Assembly (NCBI RefSeq): GCF_902506425.1
Contig: NZ_LR732469.1
Coordinates: 2,093,285 to 2,157,284 of the forward strand
Source: Novosphingobium sp. 9U
GTDB taxonomy: Bacteria > Pseudomonadota > Alphaproteobacteria > Sphingomonadales > Sphingomonadaceae
Length of the DNA stretch: 64,000 nucleotides
Direction of reading: 5' to 3'
The notes beneath the pieces are model-generated. The model was not told the DNA's origin, searched no databases, and saw nothing but the letters and a program-made list of their open reading frames with translations. The position numbers were made by a program, and so were the translations under genes. Below, one piece after another: positions 1 through 9,190 of the stretch; within the stretch, counting starts at the first letter, position 1; the number at the start of each line of letters is the position of its first letter.

Positions 1-166
1 GCGACCAGCTCGCCGCGAGCGTGTAGCCCGCCACTGCCGTTCGCCGCGGCGGACCGTCGGGTGCAACCGAACCGACAGGATCGATGCGAGTCGGCGGCGT
101 GCACTGATAGGCCTGCGCGAGAGCCGGCGCAGGCAGCAACGCGAGCAGCAGTGCCAGCCGCCTCAC
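1..166 (-). CDS. Ribonuclease T2 family protein (N-terminal part, cut by window edge)
   Basis: Only the first 55 codons are present. The product starts with a clear Sec signal peptide (two arginines, a leucine-rich core, then ALAQA) followed by YQC and, near the cut, the motif YTLAASWS. A YTL-x-x-SWSP segment is typical of the first conserved region of secreted RNase T2 endonucleases, which cleave RNA in the periplasm or outside the cell. The start is a GTG whose last two bases form part of the nadC stop codon (GTGA overlap), so the gene is probably translationally coupled to nadC. The family call rests on this short N-terminus; the catalytic histidines lie outside the window. Confidence 0.6.
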   Translation of the reverse strand, partial: MRRLALLLALLPAPALAQAYQCTPPTRIDPVGSVAPDGPPRRTAVAGYTLAASWS

Positions 167-1020
167 AGCGGCGTGAAGTCCAGCCCGATGTCCGCCGCAG
201 GCGCGCTCTGGGTCAGGCGGCCGACTGAGACGTAGGTCACGCCGGTGGCCGCGATCGCGCCGATGGTCGAGAGGTTCACGCCCCCCGACGCCTCGGTCGG
301 GACACGTCCGGCGACCAGGCCGACCGCCTCGCGCAAGGTCGGCGGGTCCATGTTGTCGAGCAGGAGGTGGTCGGCTCCGGCAGCCAGGGCCGGCTCGATC
401 TGGTCCAGGTTGTCGACCTCGCAGATGACCTGCGCGACACCCGCCGCCTTTGCGCGCGCCACGGCAGGGCCGACACCGCCCGCCACGAGGACGTGGTTGT
501 CCTTGATCATCGCGGCATCCCACAGCCCCATGCGGTGGTTCTGCGCGCCGCCCATGCGGGTCGCGTACTTCTCGATGTGACGCAGGCCGGGAATCGTCTT
601 GCGGGTATCCAGCAAAGTCGCATGGCCCTGCATCGCCGCCACGTACTGCGCCGTCATGGTGGCGATGCCTGACAAGTGCTGCACTGTGTTGAGTGCCGAA
701 CGCTCTGCCGTCAGCATCGCGCGCGCCTTGCCGGACAGCCGCATGAGCTGAGAGCCGGGTTCCACTTGCGCGCCCTCCTCGACCAGGATCTCGACCTGCA
801 TGTCTGGGTCAAGCCTGCGAAAGAAGGCCGCGGCGATAGGCAGGCCGGCGACGGTGATCGCATCGCGCGAGTCCATCACGCCCGAGAATCGTGCATCGGC
901 GTCGATCACGCTCTCGGAGGTGACATCGTGGCCGCCACCGGGAAGGCCGACGCCAAGATCCTCGTCGAGCGTGGCGGTGACGAATGCGTCGAGGTCGAAG
1001 CCGTTGATGGAGAAGCTCAT
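163..1020 (-). CDS. nadC: Nicotinate-nucleotide pyrophosphorylase (carboxylating), quinolinate phosphoribosyltransferase
   Basis: Converts quinolinate and PRPP to nicotinate mononucleotide, CO2 and PPi in de novo NAD synthesis; cytoplasmic, usually a dimer or hexamer. The 285-residue length is normal. Visible family motifs are ERSALN (106-111), DTRKTIPGLR (138-147), NHRMGL (161-166), IKDNH (172-176), the acidic residues in EVDN (201-204) and LDN (221-223), and SGG (245-247), which together line the quinolinate and phosphate pocket. The ATG at 1020 is chosen because family homology begins there; the open frame extends far upstream antisense to the transporter and is spurious. Divergent from the dctA-like gene; no nadA or nadB is in the window. 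Confidence 0.96.
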   Translation of the reverse strand: MSFSINGFDLDAFVTATLDEDLGVGLPGGGHDVTSESVIDADARFSGVMDSRDAITVAGLPIAAAFFRRLDPDMQVEILVEEGAQVEPGSQLMRLSGKARAMLTAERSALNTVQHLSGIATMTAQYVAAMQGHATLLDTRKTIPGLRHIEKYATRMGGAQNHRMGLWDAAMIKDNHVLVAGGVGPAVARAKAAGVAQVICEVDNLDQIEPALAAGADHLLLDNMDPPTLREAVGLVAGRVPTEASGGVNLSTIGAIAATGVTYVSVGRLTQSAPAADIGLDFTPL

Positions 1021-1083
1021 GGCCGCGTCTTTCGCCCGTGCGGAACATTCGCGCAAGCGCCAGCATGATGCTAGCACCGTGAC

Positions 1084-2379
1084 ATGATCCCCGCGCCTCC
1101 TGACGCCGCTGCCCCGACCTCGATCCACGGCCCGGGCCGCTGGTACACGCTGACTTACGTCCAGGTCCTGATCGCCATCGCGCTCGGCGCAACGCTGGGG
1201 TACCTGGCGCCGCAGACGGGCGAGGCGATGAAGCCACTGGGCGATGCCTTCATCGCGCTGGTCAAGATGATCATCTCTCCGGTGATCTTCCTGACGATCG
1301 TCACCGGCATCGCCGGCATGCGCGATCTGGCATCCGTCGGCCGAGTAGCGGCCAAGGCGTTCGCCTATTTCCTGTTCTTCTCGACCTTGGCGCTGTTCGT
1401 TGGATTGATCATCGCCAACGTGGTGCAGCCGGGCGCCGGGCTGAACATCGATCCGGCCTCGCTCGACGCCGGCAAGGTCGCGCAATATGCCGCCAAGGCG
1501 CACGAGAACAGCCTGACCGGCTTCCTGCTCGGCATGATCCCGACCAGCCTGGTTTCGCCACTGGTGGGTGAGAACATCCTGCAGACGCTGCTGGTCGCAA
1601 TCCTGTTCGGAGTGGCGCTTCCGCTGGTCGGACCACGCGGCGAACGCATCCTCTCGGTGCTGGAGGATGTCGCGCTGGTGGTGTTCAAGATCGTCGGCAT
1701 CCTGATGAAGGCCGCGCCGATCGGGGCGTTCGGCGCGATGGCCTTCACCATCGGCAGCTACGGCATCGGCGCGCTGGCCAAGCTCGCGTTCCTGGTGGGC
1801 ACGTTCTACGCGACCTCGATCCTGTTCGTCGTCGTGGTGCTGGGCGCGGTGGGTCTGTGGGCGGGGTTCTCGATCCTGCGGCTGATCGCCTACCTCAAGG
1901 CCGAGCTGCTGCTGGTGCTGGGGACTTCCTCGTCCGAGAGCGCGCTGCCCTTGCTGATCGAGAAGATGGAGCATGCCGGCTGCCCGCGCGAGGTGGTGGG
2001 GCTGGTTGTGCCGACCGGCTACTCGTTCAACCTCGACGGCACCAACATCTACATGACGCTTGCCGCGCTGTTCATCGCCCAGGCTTGCAACGTGCATTTG
2101 CCGCTGTCCGAGCAGTTGCTGCTGCTGGGCGTCGCGATGATCTCGTCCAAGGGTGCGGCCGGGGTGACCGGGGCCGGGTTCGTGACGCTGGCGGCGACGC
2201 TCCAGGTGGTGCCGGCGGTGCCGCTGGCGGGCATGACGCTGATCCTGGGGGTCGACCGCTTCATGTCGGAATGCCGCAGCCTGACGAACTTCGTCGGCAA
2301 CGCGGTGGCGGCGATCGTGGTGTCGAAGTGGGAGGGTGGCCTCGATCACGCCAAGCTCGACGCGACACTGAAGGGCTAG
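1084..2379 (+). CDS. dctA: Dicarboxylate/amino acid:cation symporter (DAACS family)
   Basis: Inner-membrane secondary transporter that imports C4-dicarboxylates or acidic amino acids with Na+ or H+. The 431-residue protein shows the family fold: an N-terminal helix after [16 protein letters not shown], the serine-rich re-entrant motif TSSSESALP (281-289) and the substrate/cation-binding NLDGT motif (316-320). An arginine/aspartate-containing helix near the C-terminus ([17 protein letters not shown]) matches DctA/GltP proteins. The ATG at 1084 follows a 63-bp divergent spacer shared with nadC that contains the small palindrome AGCATGATGCT (1062-1072). Substrate (succinate versus glutamate) cannot be fixed from sequence, so the symbol is approximate. 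Confidence 0.88.
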   Translation: MIPAPPDAAAPTSIHGPGRWYTLTYVQVLIAIALGATLGYLAPQTGEAMKPLGDAFIALVKMIISPVIFLTIVTGIAGMRDLASVGRVAAKAFAYFLFFSTLALFVGLIIANVVQPGAGLNIDPASLDAGKVAQYAAKAHENSLTGFLLGMIPTSLVSPLVGENILQTLLVAILFGVALPLVGPRGERILSVLEDVALVVFKIVGILMKAAPIGAFGAMAFTIGSYGIGALAKLAFLVGTFYATSILFVVVVLGAVGLWAGFSILRLIAYLKAELLLVLGTSSSESALPLLIEKMEHAGCPREVVGLVVPTGYSFNLDGTNIYMTLAALFIAQACNVHLPLSEQLLLLGVAMISSKGAAGVTGAGFVTLAATLQVVPAVPLAGMTLILGVDRFMSECRSLTNFVGNAVAAIVVSKWEGGLDHAKLDATLKG

Positions 2380-2390
2380 GCCGCGCCTAT

Positions 2391-2411
2391 CCTCTCCCCG
2401 GCGGGGAGAGG
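2391..2411. terminator. Perfect 9-bp hairpin between convergent genes
   Basis: CCTCTCCCC (2391-2399) pairs with GGGGAGAGG (2403-2411) across a 3-base loop, in the 42 bp between the convergent dctA-like gene and the LytTR regulator. Neither side has a T-run, so it is either a weak bidirectional terminator or a remnant of the CTCCCC/GGGGAG-type intergenic repeats seen at 21.8 kb. Confidence 0.5.
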
Positions 2412-2421
2412 AGTTAAGCGG

Positions 2422-3219
2422 TTAGTGTACGAAGCGGGCGATCACGTCACGGTAGGACCGGCTGACCTTCACCTGCGCGCCGGAGTCGAGCACCAGGAAG
2501 CACTCGCCATTGGTGTGCGGCTTCACCTGACGCACCTGGTTCAGGTTGACGATGGTCGAGCGGTGGACGCGCTGGAACACGCGCGGGTCGAGACGGCGTT
2601 CCAGGTCCTTCATCGTCTCGCGCAGGATCAGCGAGTTGTCGGCCGTGCGAATGCACATGTAGTCGCCCGCCGCCTCGATATGCTCGATCGAATCGACATC
2701 GATGCGGAAGATCTGCCCGCGATCCTTGATGTTGATCAGCTTTTCGAAGCGGTCTGCGCTGTGCTCGGCATCCTCGGGTATGGCGTCGATCGCATCGGGC
2801 GCCACTTCGGCCAGCACCGTCTTGAGCTTCTCCGCCTCCTCGGCCGAGCGCTTCTCGGCCAGACGGGTGCGGACGCGGGCGAGGGTATCGGCCAGCTTGT
2901 CGTCCTCGACCGGCTTCATCAGGTAATTGACGGCATTGGCCTCGAACGCCTTGACCGCATGCTCCTGGTAGGCGGTGACAAAGACGAAAAGCGGCGGCTC
3001 GATCTCCATCACACCCTTGACGACCGAGAAGCCGTCGAACCCCGGCATCTGGATGTCGAGGAAGACCAGATCGGGCTTTTCCGTCTTGATCTTGCGGATG
3101 GCCTCGCGCCCGTTCGAGCAGGTGTCGATGATCTCGACATCGGGATACTTCTCCAGCCGTAGCTGGAGGCCCTGGATGGCGAGCTTTTCGTCATCGACGA
3201 GGATGGTGCGGATAGTCAT
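2422..3219 (-). CDS. LytTR-family response regulator
   Basis: Two-component response regulator that binds DNA through a LytTR domain. The receiver domain (about 4-120) has the acidic pair D9-D10, phosphoacceptor D55 in LVFLDIQMPG, and conserved K102 in the MKP motif. A charged linker leads to a LytTR domain (about 160-265) with the typical DYM-x-I-R, RRLDPRVFQRVHRSTIVN and KVSRSYRD segments. The sensor kinase gene lies directly upstream on the same strand (95-bp gap), so the two form a cognate pair. Target genes are not evident; regulators of this type often control exopolysaccharide, autolysis or virulence traits, but nothing here decides it. Confidence 0.93.
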   Translation of the reverse strand: MTIRTILVDDEKLAIQGLQLRLEKYPDVEIIDTCSNGREAIRKIKTEKPDLVFLDIQMPGFDGFSVVKGVMEIEPPLFVFVTAYQEHAVKAFEANAVNYLMKPVEDDKLADTLARVRTRLAEKRSAEEAEKLKTVLAEVAPDAIDAIPEDAEHSADRFEKLINIKDRGQIFRIDVDSIEHIEAAGDYMCIRTADNSLILRETMKDLERRLDPRVFQRVHRSTIVNLNQVRQVKPHTNGECFLVLDSGAQVKVSRSYRDVIARFVH

Positions 3220-3314
3220 GCGGTGAAATCTCCGGCGCTCGAACGCGCGGCCTCCATCAAGGTTTCAGCTTGAACGGTGGATGACCGGGTCCGGCGAGTG
3301 CATGCGGCAATGTA

Positions 3315-4478
3315 TCAGCGAGATGACGCGGCGGCGAGTCGGGGCGCTTGCGTGGGCTCTTCGGCAGCCTGCGCACGCTCGAAGGGCAGTTCGATGACCA
3401 CGGCGAAGCCACCCTCGGGTGGTTCGATCGTCTCGAAACGGTGGTCTTCGCCATAAGCCTGCGAAAGGCGATCACGAATGTTCGACAATCCCACGCCGGT
3501 CGAAACCGGCTCCCCACCATCGTAAGTCATGCCTGAGAGCCTGTTGTCGGTGGTGGTGGTTTGCAAGCCCGGGCCGGTATCCGAGACGACGATGCGAAGC
3601 GTCGAACCGATGAGTTGCGTGGTGATCGTGATCTCCGCGCCGGACTCCTGCTGGCTGACCGCATACTTGATCGCGTTCTCGACCAGGGGCTGGAGCAGGA
3701 GTGAGGGAAGGAGACCCTGCTCGGTATCAGGCGCGATATCGAAGGTCGTGCGCAGCCGCTCCTCGAAGCGCATGCGCTCGATGTCGAGATAGAGCTTCAG
3801 CGTCTCCACCTCCAGCGCAACCGTCACCTTGGCGGAGGGCTTGTTCACCAGTGTGTAGCGCAGGAAGCTCGACAGGCGGCTGAGCATCGCGTTCGCCGGC
3901 TCGGTCTGCTTGAGCAGCACCAGGGTGGAGATCGAGTTCAGTGTGTTGAACAGGAAGTGCGGGTTCAACTGATAGCGCAGCATGGCCAACTGCGCCTGCG
4001 TCGCCTGGTTCTCAAGCCTGAGCAGCTGGTCGTTCTGCTCCTCCACCGTCAGGTAGAAGTTGATCGCGTAGTACAGTGCGGACCAAGCGCCCAGCAGGGT
4101 AGCGTCGTAGTAGAAGTAGCCGATGAACAGCTGCGCGAAGCTCGCCTCGGTTTCGGCGCGGTAGAGCCAGATCACCCAAGCATCGACAAAGGCGTAGAGG
4201 CCCACCGCGACCGGGATCGCCAGAACCGTCACGCCCCAGGTCAGCAATGGCTGTCGGCCGATCAGCTGGCGGAAGATCACGGCCAGCACCAGCGAGATCG
4301 AGAAGCCGGTGACGGTGCCGATCAGGACGATGACGAGGAACGTCAGCGCCTGGTCGTTGGCGATCGCGGACATCGCACGCAACAACATGGCGCCTGCCCA
4401 GCCGACCGCCTGAAGCCGCCAGAACGCCTGGTTCTTGTTGGCGAAGAACGGGATAGGCTTGATCGGAAGCACGGCCAT
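3315..4478 (-). CDS. LytS-type sensor histidine kinase (HisKA_2/His_kinase family)
   Basis: Membrane sensor kinase partner of the adjacent LytTR regulator. The 387-residue protein has about four hydrophobic segments in the first 140 residues, then a coiled stretch, the phosphoacceptor motif NPHFLFN (172-178, H174), and an HATPase domain with LLQPLVENAIKYAV (261-274, N-box) and glycine boxes around SDTGPGLQ and GVGLSNIRDRL. There is no recognisable periplasmic ligand domain, so the signal is probably sensed in or near the membrane. A proline/alanine-rich tail ends the protein. Start ATG at 4478. Confidence 0.93.
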   Translation of the reverse strand: MAVLPIKPIPFFANKNQAFWRLQAVGWAGAMLLRAMSAIANDQALTFLVIVLIGTVTGFSISLVLAVIFRQLIGRQPLLTWGVTVLAIPVAVGLYAFVDAWVIWLYRAETEASFAQLFIGYFYYDATLLGAWSALYYAINFYLTVEEQNDQLLRLENQATQAQLAMLRYQLNPHFLFNTLNSISTLVLLKQTEPANAMLSRLSSFLRYTLVNKPSAKVTVALEVETLKLYLDIERMRFEERLRTTFDIAPDTEQGLLPSLLLQPLVENAIKYAVSQQESGAEITITTQLIGSTLRIVVSDTGPGLQTTTTDNRLSGMTYDGGEPVSTGVGLSNIRDRLSQAYGEDHRFETIEPPEGGFAVVIELPFERAQAAEEPTQAPRLAAASSR

Positions 4479-4558
4479 CGCAGCGATTCGTAGCGCAGAA
4501 GGACGGCGGTGGGAATCCTTGTGAATGCGTGCGAGTTGTCCATGGCCCGCAGTCAGTT

Positions 4559-4693
4559 GTCACCCTGATCTCGTTTCAGGGTTCATTTCGAGGTGTAGAC
4601 CGAACAGCTTCACGCGCAGGTTGGGAGTGCGGCTTACGGCGGCAGAGGACTGAGATTGCGGCACAATGGACCCTGAAACAAGTTCAAGGTGAC
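4559..4693. repeat. Intergenic inverted-repeat element (CACCCTGA...TTTCAGGGT type)
   Basis: The arms at 4559-4587 (starting GTCACCCTGATCTCG) and 4665-4693 (ending AAGTTCAAGGTGAC) are imperfect inverted copies of about 29 bp, separated by about 77 bp of unrelated sequence. It occupies most of the gap between the LytS-type kinase and the DsbA-like gene. It resembles the CACCCTGAACTTGTTTCAGGGT repeats common in sphingomonad genomes; that comparison is from memory. Confidence 0.7.
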
Positions 4694-4709
4694 GAGGTTC
4701 TGCAAGCCG

Positions 4710-5456
4710 TCAGCTCTTGCGCGCGGCCTTAATCGCCTCGGCCAGCTTGTCGGTGCCGACCGCGCCCGAGATCAGTTCATCTCCGGCCACCCAGCTGGGC
4801 GTGCCGCCAAAGCCTAGCTTCTGAGCCAGTGCCATGTTGCGCTGGATCTCCTCCTCCACGGGCGCGCTGGCAGCGACCTTGCGCGCCCGCTCCATGTCGA
4901 GACCCGCAACACCGGCAGCCGCCTCGATCGAGACAGGATCGAGCTGGCCGGCAGAGAACATCGCGTCATGGAACTGCGGGTACTTGCCCTGTTCCGCCGC
5001 AGCGAGCGCCATCCGCGCGGCAGCTGCACTGTGCGGGCTGATGATCGGCAGCTCACGGATAACGATCTTCAGATCGGGGTTGGCCTTGGCGAGCGCGGCA
5101 ATGTCACCAACGGACTTGCGGCAATAGCCGCAGGCGAAGTCGGTGAACTCGACCAGCGTCACCGACCCGCGGGGATTGCCCAGCACCGCCCCCGGAAACG
5201 GCGTGTGAACCGGCGTGCGCACTTGCGCGAGCTGGCCGCGCCCCTGGTTGCGTTGCAGGTTGTCCATCGCCTCGGGCAGGATCTCGGGATGCTCGAGGAT
5301 ATAGGATCGCACGATCTGCTCGACCGCGGCGCGGTCCGACGCGGGCGCGAACTGCCTATGCGCGAACCAGCCACCGAGCGCGGCAAGCGCGATCACGCCC
5401 ACCACGAGCGCCGTGCGTCTGCCCGAGCCGGCTGACTTGTCCTGGGTCGATGTCAT
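4710..5456 (-). CDS. DsbA-family thioredoxin-fold protein, membrane-anchored
   Basis: Probable periplasmic thiol:disulfide oxidoreductase, anchored by one N-terminal transmembrane helix (about residues 14-32). After an N-terminal helix-rich region (VEQIVRSYILEHPEILPEAM, typical of the DsbA_N/Com1-like subfamily) comes a thioredoxin fold with the redox motif CGYC in FTDFACGYCRKS, and a cis-proline segment GFGGTPSW. It would oxidise or isomerise disulfides in exported proteins. It starts 9 bp after the stop of the upstream M48 protease gene, so the two are almost certainly co-transcribed, suggesting a shared envelope quality-control role. No partner DsbB is visible. Confidence 0.88.
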   Translation of the reverse strand: MTSTQDKSAGSGRRTALVVGVIALAALGGWFAHRQFAPASDRAAVEQIVRSYILEHPEILPEAMDNLQRNQGRGQLAQVRTPVHTPFPGAVLGNPRGSVTLVEFTDFACGYCRKSVGDIAALAKANPDLKIVIRELPIISPHSAAAARMALAAAEQGKYPQFHDAMFSAGQLDPVSIEAAAGVAGLDMERARKVAASAPVEEEIQRNMALAQKLGFGGTPSWVAGDELISGAVGTDKLAEAIKAARKS

Positions 5457-5465
5457 CGCTGGGGC

Positions 5466-6821
5466 CTACTTGCGTTTGCGGGTGCGTTCAACTTCGGCGC
5501 GGGCCTGGAACTCGATATCCTGCGCGCGCAGCCAGTCGGGCGAGCCTTCGGGCAGGCCCAGTTGCGCGGCTCGAGCGCTCGCCAGCGCTTCCTCCATCCG
5601 GCCGCTGAGCACTTGCTGCTCCGCGCTGGCCAACCGCGCGCGGGGCATGTCGCCCTGGTTGGCGTAGATGACGCCCAGCTGGTACCAGGCGAACGGGTTC
5701 TCCCGATCGCGGGCAACGGCCGCACGCAGCACGGTCTGCGCTTCGGCGAAGTTCTTGCGGTCCTCGGTAGCGATCAGGGCATGGCCGAACAGCGTCGCGA
5801 TCAGCGGCTGGTTGGCGGTGAGTTCGGTAGCACGGCGCAAAGGCGCCAGGGCCTCGGTCGGCTTGCCGGCTTCCAGCAGGATCTGGCCCTTGAGCTCCAG
5901 GAAGTACGGATCGTCGGGCGCGGTCTGCAACAGCGCGTCGGCCTCGGCCGTCGCGCGGTCGAGCTGCGAATCCTTGTGATAGGCGTAAGCGCGAGCATAG
6001 TGCGCGGGCACCGAGTTGTCGGTGGGCGGGTAGACCCGCAGCGTATCACGGGGCTCGGCCAGAAAGCCGAACAGCTTGGCCTTCACCCGAGTAAAGCGCG
6101 CCTCGATCTTGGGATCGCTTGGGCGGTTCCACGCCGGATCGTCCTGATATGTGTCAGTCAGCGTGGCGATGCGGTCGCCGGTCATCGGGTGGGTCGAGTA
6201 GAACTCGTCACCATCGGCCGGACGGTAGCCATGGCGGAACTCCAGGTTCTGCAGCTTCTTGAAGAACTCTAGCGATCCCTTGCCGGTGATCCCTGCCTTG
6301 GAGAGGTACGAGGCGCCGGCCGCATCGGCGCTGGCTTCCTGCGCGCGGTTGTAGGACAGGAACTTGCCCATGGCCGCCTGCTGCCCGGCCATCAGCACGC
6401 CCATCGCCGCCTCACCGCCGCCGGCAGCCGCCGCTGCAGCCCCGAGCAGGAGCGAAAGCAGACTGATGTTGGTCGCACCCTTGGCACCCTGGTTGAGCAC
6501 CGCATGCCCGCCAACCACGTGCCCGAGTTCGTGCGCGACCACGCCCTGCACCTCGTTGGCGTTGTCCGCCTCGTTGATCAGGCCCGAGTTCACGTAGACC
6601 GCCTGCCCGCCGACCACGAAGGCGTTCACGCTGGGATCGTTGACCAGCACGACGTCGACGTTCTTGGGATCGAGCCCCGTCTGCGCGATGATCGGGCGCG
6701 ACATGTCGCGGAACAGCGCCTCTGTCTCCGCATCGCGCAGGATCGACTGCGCCGCCGCCGGCACCGAAGCCAGCAGCGCGAGCGGAGCAAGCAGAAGAGC
6801 GGAAAGCCGCGGCATGTGCAT
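5466..6821 (-). CDS. M48-family zinc metalloprotease with C-terminal TPR-like repeats (BepA/LoiP-like)
   Basis: Secreted periplasmic zinc endopeptidase; BepA-type relatives assemble or degrade outer-membrane proteins. From the chosen start (MHMPRLS, ATG at 6821; an equally possible ATG is at 6815) there is a signal peptide ending at PAAAQS, the zinc motif HELGH (97-101) with a further histidine at 106, and a downstream EASADAAG segment supplying the third ligand. The C-terminal half has helix-pair repeats rich in AxAxYAxxKDSQLDRA-like units, consistent with TPRs. An ATG at 6890 is in frame, but it would place a charged extension before the signal peptide. Forms an operon with the DsbA-like gene downstream. 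Confidence 0.92.
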   Translation of the reverse strand: MHMPRLSALLLAPLALLASVPAAAQSILRDAETEALFRDMSRPIIAQTGLDPKNVDVVLVNDPSVNAFVVGGQAVYVNSGLINEADNANEVQGVVAHELGHVVGGHAVLNQGAKGATNISLLSLLLGAAAAAAGGGEAAMGVLMAGQQAAMGKFLSYNRAQEASADAAGASYLSKAGITGKGSLEFFKKLQNLEFRHGYRPADGDEFYSTHPMTGDRIATLTDTYQDDPAWNRPSDPKIEARFTRVKAKLFGFLAEPRDTLRVYPPTDNSVPAHYARAYAYHKDSQLDRATAEADALLQTAPDDPYFLELKGQILLEAGKPTEALAPLRRATELTANQPLIATLFGHALIATEDRKNFAEAQTVLRAAVARDRENPFAWYQLGVIYANQGDMPRARLASAEQQVLSGRMEEALASARAAQLGLPEGSPDWLRAQDIEFQARAEVERTRKRK

Positions 6822-6929
6822 CGCGCGCAGCCTAGCCGCCCGAGGCGTGAACCGATGCTGAAGGGCAGAGTGCGTCACAGCCGCGGTCATGCCTTGGCGC
6901 AGGCAGTGCGTCGACCCGGATCTGCTCCG

Positions 6930-7790
6930 CTACGCGCCGATCAGCCCACGCGCCGCACGCTCGACCAGCGTGGACTTGTGCGGCACTTCGCCCAGCACGA
7001 TGACCTGTCCGTCCGGCCCCCGCCGGGCGAGCAGGACCGTGAACTCCTCGCCTTGCGCTGGCAGGCTGGCGAGCGGCACTTCGGGCAGAGCACGCAAACC
7101 TTCGTGCAAGTCGCGCAGCGGTTGCGCCTCGGCCCCCGCGTCCGGGCCGTTCGCCCAATCCGCCAGGCCCTCGGGTTCGAGCCGCAAGCGGCGCAGCGGC
7201 TCGTAGGATTCGGCGATCTCTCGCTGCAACGCGTTGACGACGCGCGCGTCGAGCACTTCCTTCCAGTTGATCACGCACAGCACGTGGTCGATCTCGGCAT
7301 CGTCGCGCGAGAAAGGCAGCAGGATGCCGCGGTAGAGGATCGTCGCGCCGCGCCAGTTGACGAACTCGGCCTCGAACCCGACCGGTGCGTCGCTGGCGAA
7401 GACCTGGCGATAGTGGTCGGTGATGCACGAGAGGAGCGACCCTTGCGGAGCCTCGCTCAAATGCGTGAGCGCCTCGGCCACACCGCATTCCTGCGCCAAC
7501 GCCATGCCGACGTGGCCCAGCCTCGGAGCTTCGCGATCGTCGCTGACGTCCAGCAGCACGCAGTAGCCGGCAAAGTCCGCCAAGCGTTGAAGATCGAGCG
7601 CGTCGCTGGCCGGAAACCGGCGCTCGCCCAAGAGCGCCGCCCAGAAGTTGTAAGCCCGGACCTGCAGGCGCCGCTCGGCATGCCCAATCGCCATGGGAAG
7701 CGGCTCGCGTCCGGTGTCCTCGTCCTCCGGCGCATGATGCCCGGCGAGAGGATGGTGCAACTCCTTATATTCGCCGCGCAAGCTATCCAT
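6930..7790 (-). CDS. PAS_5-domain protein of unknown role
   Basis: A 286-residue soluble protein without a membrane segment. The middle (about residues 45-190) fits the PAS_5 family found in alphaproteobacteria: a charged LQVRAYNFWAALLGERRFP entry, LADFAGYCVLLDVS, and RGILLPFSRDDAEIDHVLCVINWK at the end of the fold. No kinase, cyclase or DNA-binding domain follows; the C-terminal about 90 residues are low in recognisable motifs. It may sense a small ligand or bind another protein. It is transcribed alone between the M48 protease and the MFS gene. I cannot assign a function beyond the PAS fold. Confidence 0.7.
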   Translation of the reverse strand: MDSLRGEYKELHHPLAGHHAPEDEDTGREPLPMAIGHAERRLQVRAYNFWAALLGERRFPASDALDLQRLADFAGYCVLLDVSDDREAPRLGHVGMALAQECGVAEALTHLSEAPQGSLLSCITDHYRQVFASDAPVGFEAEFVNWRGATILYRGILLPFSRDDAEIDHVLCVINWKEVLDARVVNALQREIAESYEPLRRLRLEPEGLADWANGPDAGAEAQPLRDLHEGLRALPEVPLASLPAQGEEFTVLLARRGPDGQVIVLGEVPHKSTLVERAARGLIGA

Positions 7791-7872
7791 GACGTGTCCC
7801 TAGGTCCGATGCGGACAACGCGTTCTCAAGCCTCGTGGTGAATAAGCCGTAAACGAGGGCCTAGAGCTCGAC

Positions 7873-9153
7873 TCAGTCGCGCACCACGCCCTCGCCGGGC
7901 TTCGGCAGCGGCGCGACGAAACGAAGCAGCAGGAACGACGCGATCAGGAACACCGAACCGGCATGCAGCGCAAAAGGCAGCCCGCGCCAGTCTGCGACCG
8001 CGCCCCAGGCCCAGGATCCCAAAGCCATGCCGCCGAACGTGACGGCCTGGTAGATCGACAGGCACCGGCCCAGGATCGCGTCGGGCGAGCGCAGTTGTAC
8101 GGCGGTGTTGATGCTCGTCAGGATCATCACCCAGCCCACGCCCCCCACGAAAGCAGCGGGCAGCGCGAACCACACGACCTGCACTTCGGCCAGGAGCGAC
8201 AGGACGAAGACGAACATAACCGAGCCCAGCAGCAGGATGCCCTCCAGATGCAGCTTGCGCCGCAGCGGCCCGACGAAGGGTGCGGCCATGATCGAGCCGA
8301 TGCCGAACAGGCCCAGCATCAGGCCGAACTGGAACTCGTCGCCGTGAAGCTGGTCGCTGACGATGGTGGGCAGCAGCGCCTGATAGGCCGCCAGGCTGAA
8401 GCCCAGGCTCAACCCGCGCACGAGGATGCGCCGCAGTGGCTGCGAGCCGGCGCAGTAGCGGATGCCCGCTCCCACGGCCGGGATGATCGGCCGCCGCTCG
8501 ATCGCACGGGCTTCGGGCTTCCACCAGAGCAGCACGCCGATCAGGCCGATGTAGCTCACCGCGTTGATCAGGAAGGCGAACGAGGTGCCCCAGATCGAGA
8601 TCAGTACGCCGCCCATGGCCGGGCCGATGCTGCGCGCGATATTGAACGAGATCGAGTTGAGCGCGATCGCTTGCGGTAGCTGCTTGCTGTCCACCTGCTG
8701 GCGAACCGAGGCCTGCCACGCCGGCGAGTTCAGCGCCGTGCCGATGCCGACCGCCAGCGTAAAGACGAGCAACAGCACCGGGCTGAGGATGTCGAGATAG
8801 GCGAGCACGGCCAGGACGCCGGAGAACACCAGCATGCCGATCTGCGCCCAGAGCATGACTTGGCGTCGGTCGTAGTTGTCCGCGATGGCTCCGGCGAACA
8901 CGCCGAACAGCATGATCGGGACCGTGGCCGAGGACTGCACCAGCGCCACCAGCTGGTGCGAGGTGGTCAGCTCGGTCATCATCCAGGCCGCGGCGATCGA
9001 CTGGATCGTGCCGCCCAGGTTGGAGAACAGGTTGGCGATCCAGATCGCGCGGAACACCGGATAGCGGAACGGCGAGAACGTGCCGGTGCCGGGATCGGGG
9101 TGCCCGATTGGCTCCAGCGCCTTGCTGGTCAGGGATGGTTTCGCGTCTGGCAC
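7873..9153 (-). CDS. MFS transporter (EntS/DHA3-like exporter)
   Basis: Inner-membrane major facilitator with about 12 predicted helices in 426 residues. The N-terminus (FRYPVFRAIWIANLFSNLGGTIQSIAAAWMM), the loop motif ADNYDRRQVML and the segment FNIARSIGPAMGG are typical of the MFS_3/EntS group, which exports siderophores, macrolides or other small molecules. The best start is GTG at 9153 (V-P-D-A-K-P). It is the last gene of a three-gene leftward unit after the fatty acid hydroxylase and DUF2141 genes (37-bp gap to the latter). Substrate is unknown. Confidence 0.9.
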   Translation of the reverse strand: MPDAKPSLTSKALEPIGHPDPGTGTFSPFRYPVFRAIWIANLFSNLGGTIQSIAAAWMMTELTTSHQLVALVQSSATVPIMLFGVFAGAIADNYDRRQVMLWAQIGMLVFSGVLAVLAYLDILSPVLLLVFTLAVGIGTALNSPAWQASVRQQVDSKQLPQAIALNSISFNIARSIGPAMGGVLISIWGTSFAFLINAVSYIGLIGVLLWWKPEARAIERRPIIPAVGAGIRYCAGSQPLRRILVRGLSLGFSLAAYQALLPTIVSDQLHGDEFQFGLMLGLFGIGSIMAAPFVGPLRRKLHLEGILLLGSVMFVFVLSLLAEVQVVWFALPAAFVGGVGWVMILTSINTAVQLRSPDAILGRCLSIYQAVTFGGMALGSWAWGAVADWRGLPFALHAGSVFLIASFLLLRFVAPLPKPGEGVVRD

Positions 9154-9190
9154 CCGATTCGGGTAAGGCGCAGAAGCGCGGCCCGCAAGT

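Noticed and set aside
1062..1072. AGCATGATGCT palindrome as an operator
   Set aside because: Short and single; a chance palindrome cannot be excluded, so not listed as a site.
163..2349. A 728-residue minus-strand reading frame spanning nadC and the transporter
   Set aside because: Only the last 285 residues are NadC; the upstream part is antisense to the transporter, rich in His/Arg/Gln/Asp and without homology features.
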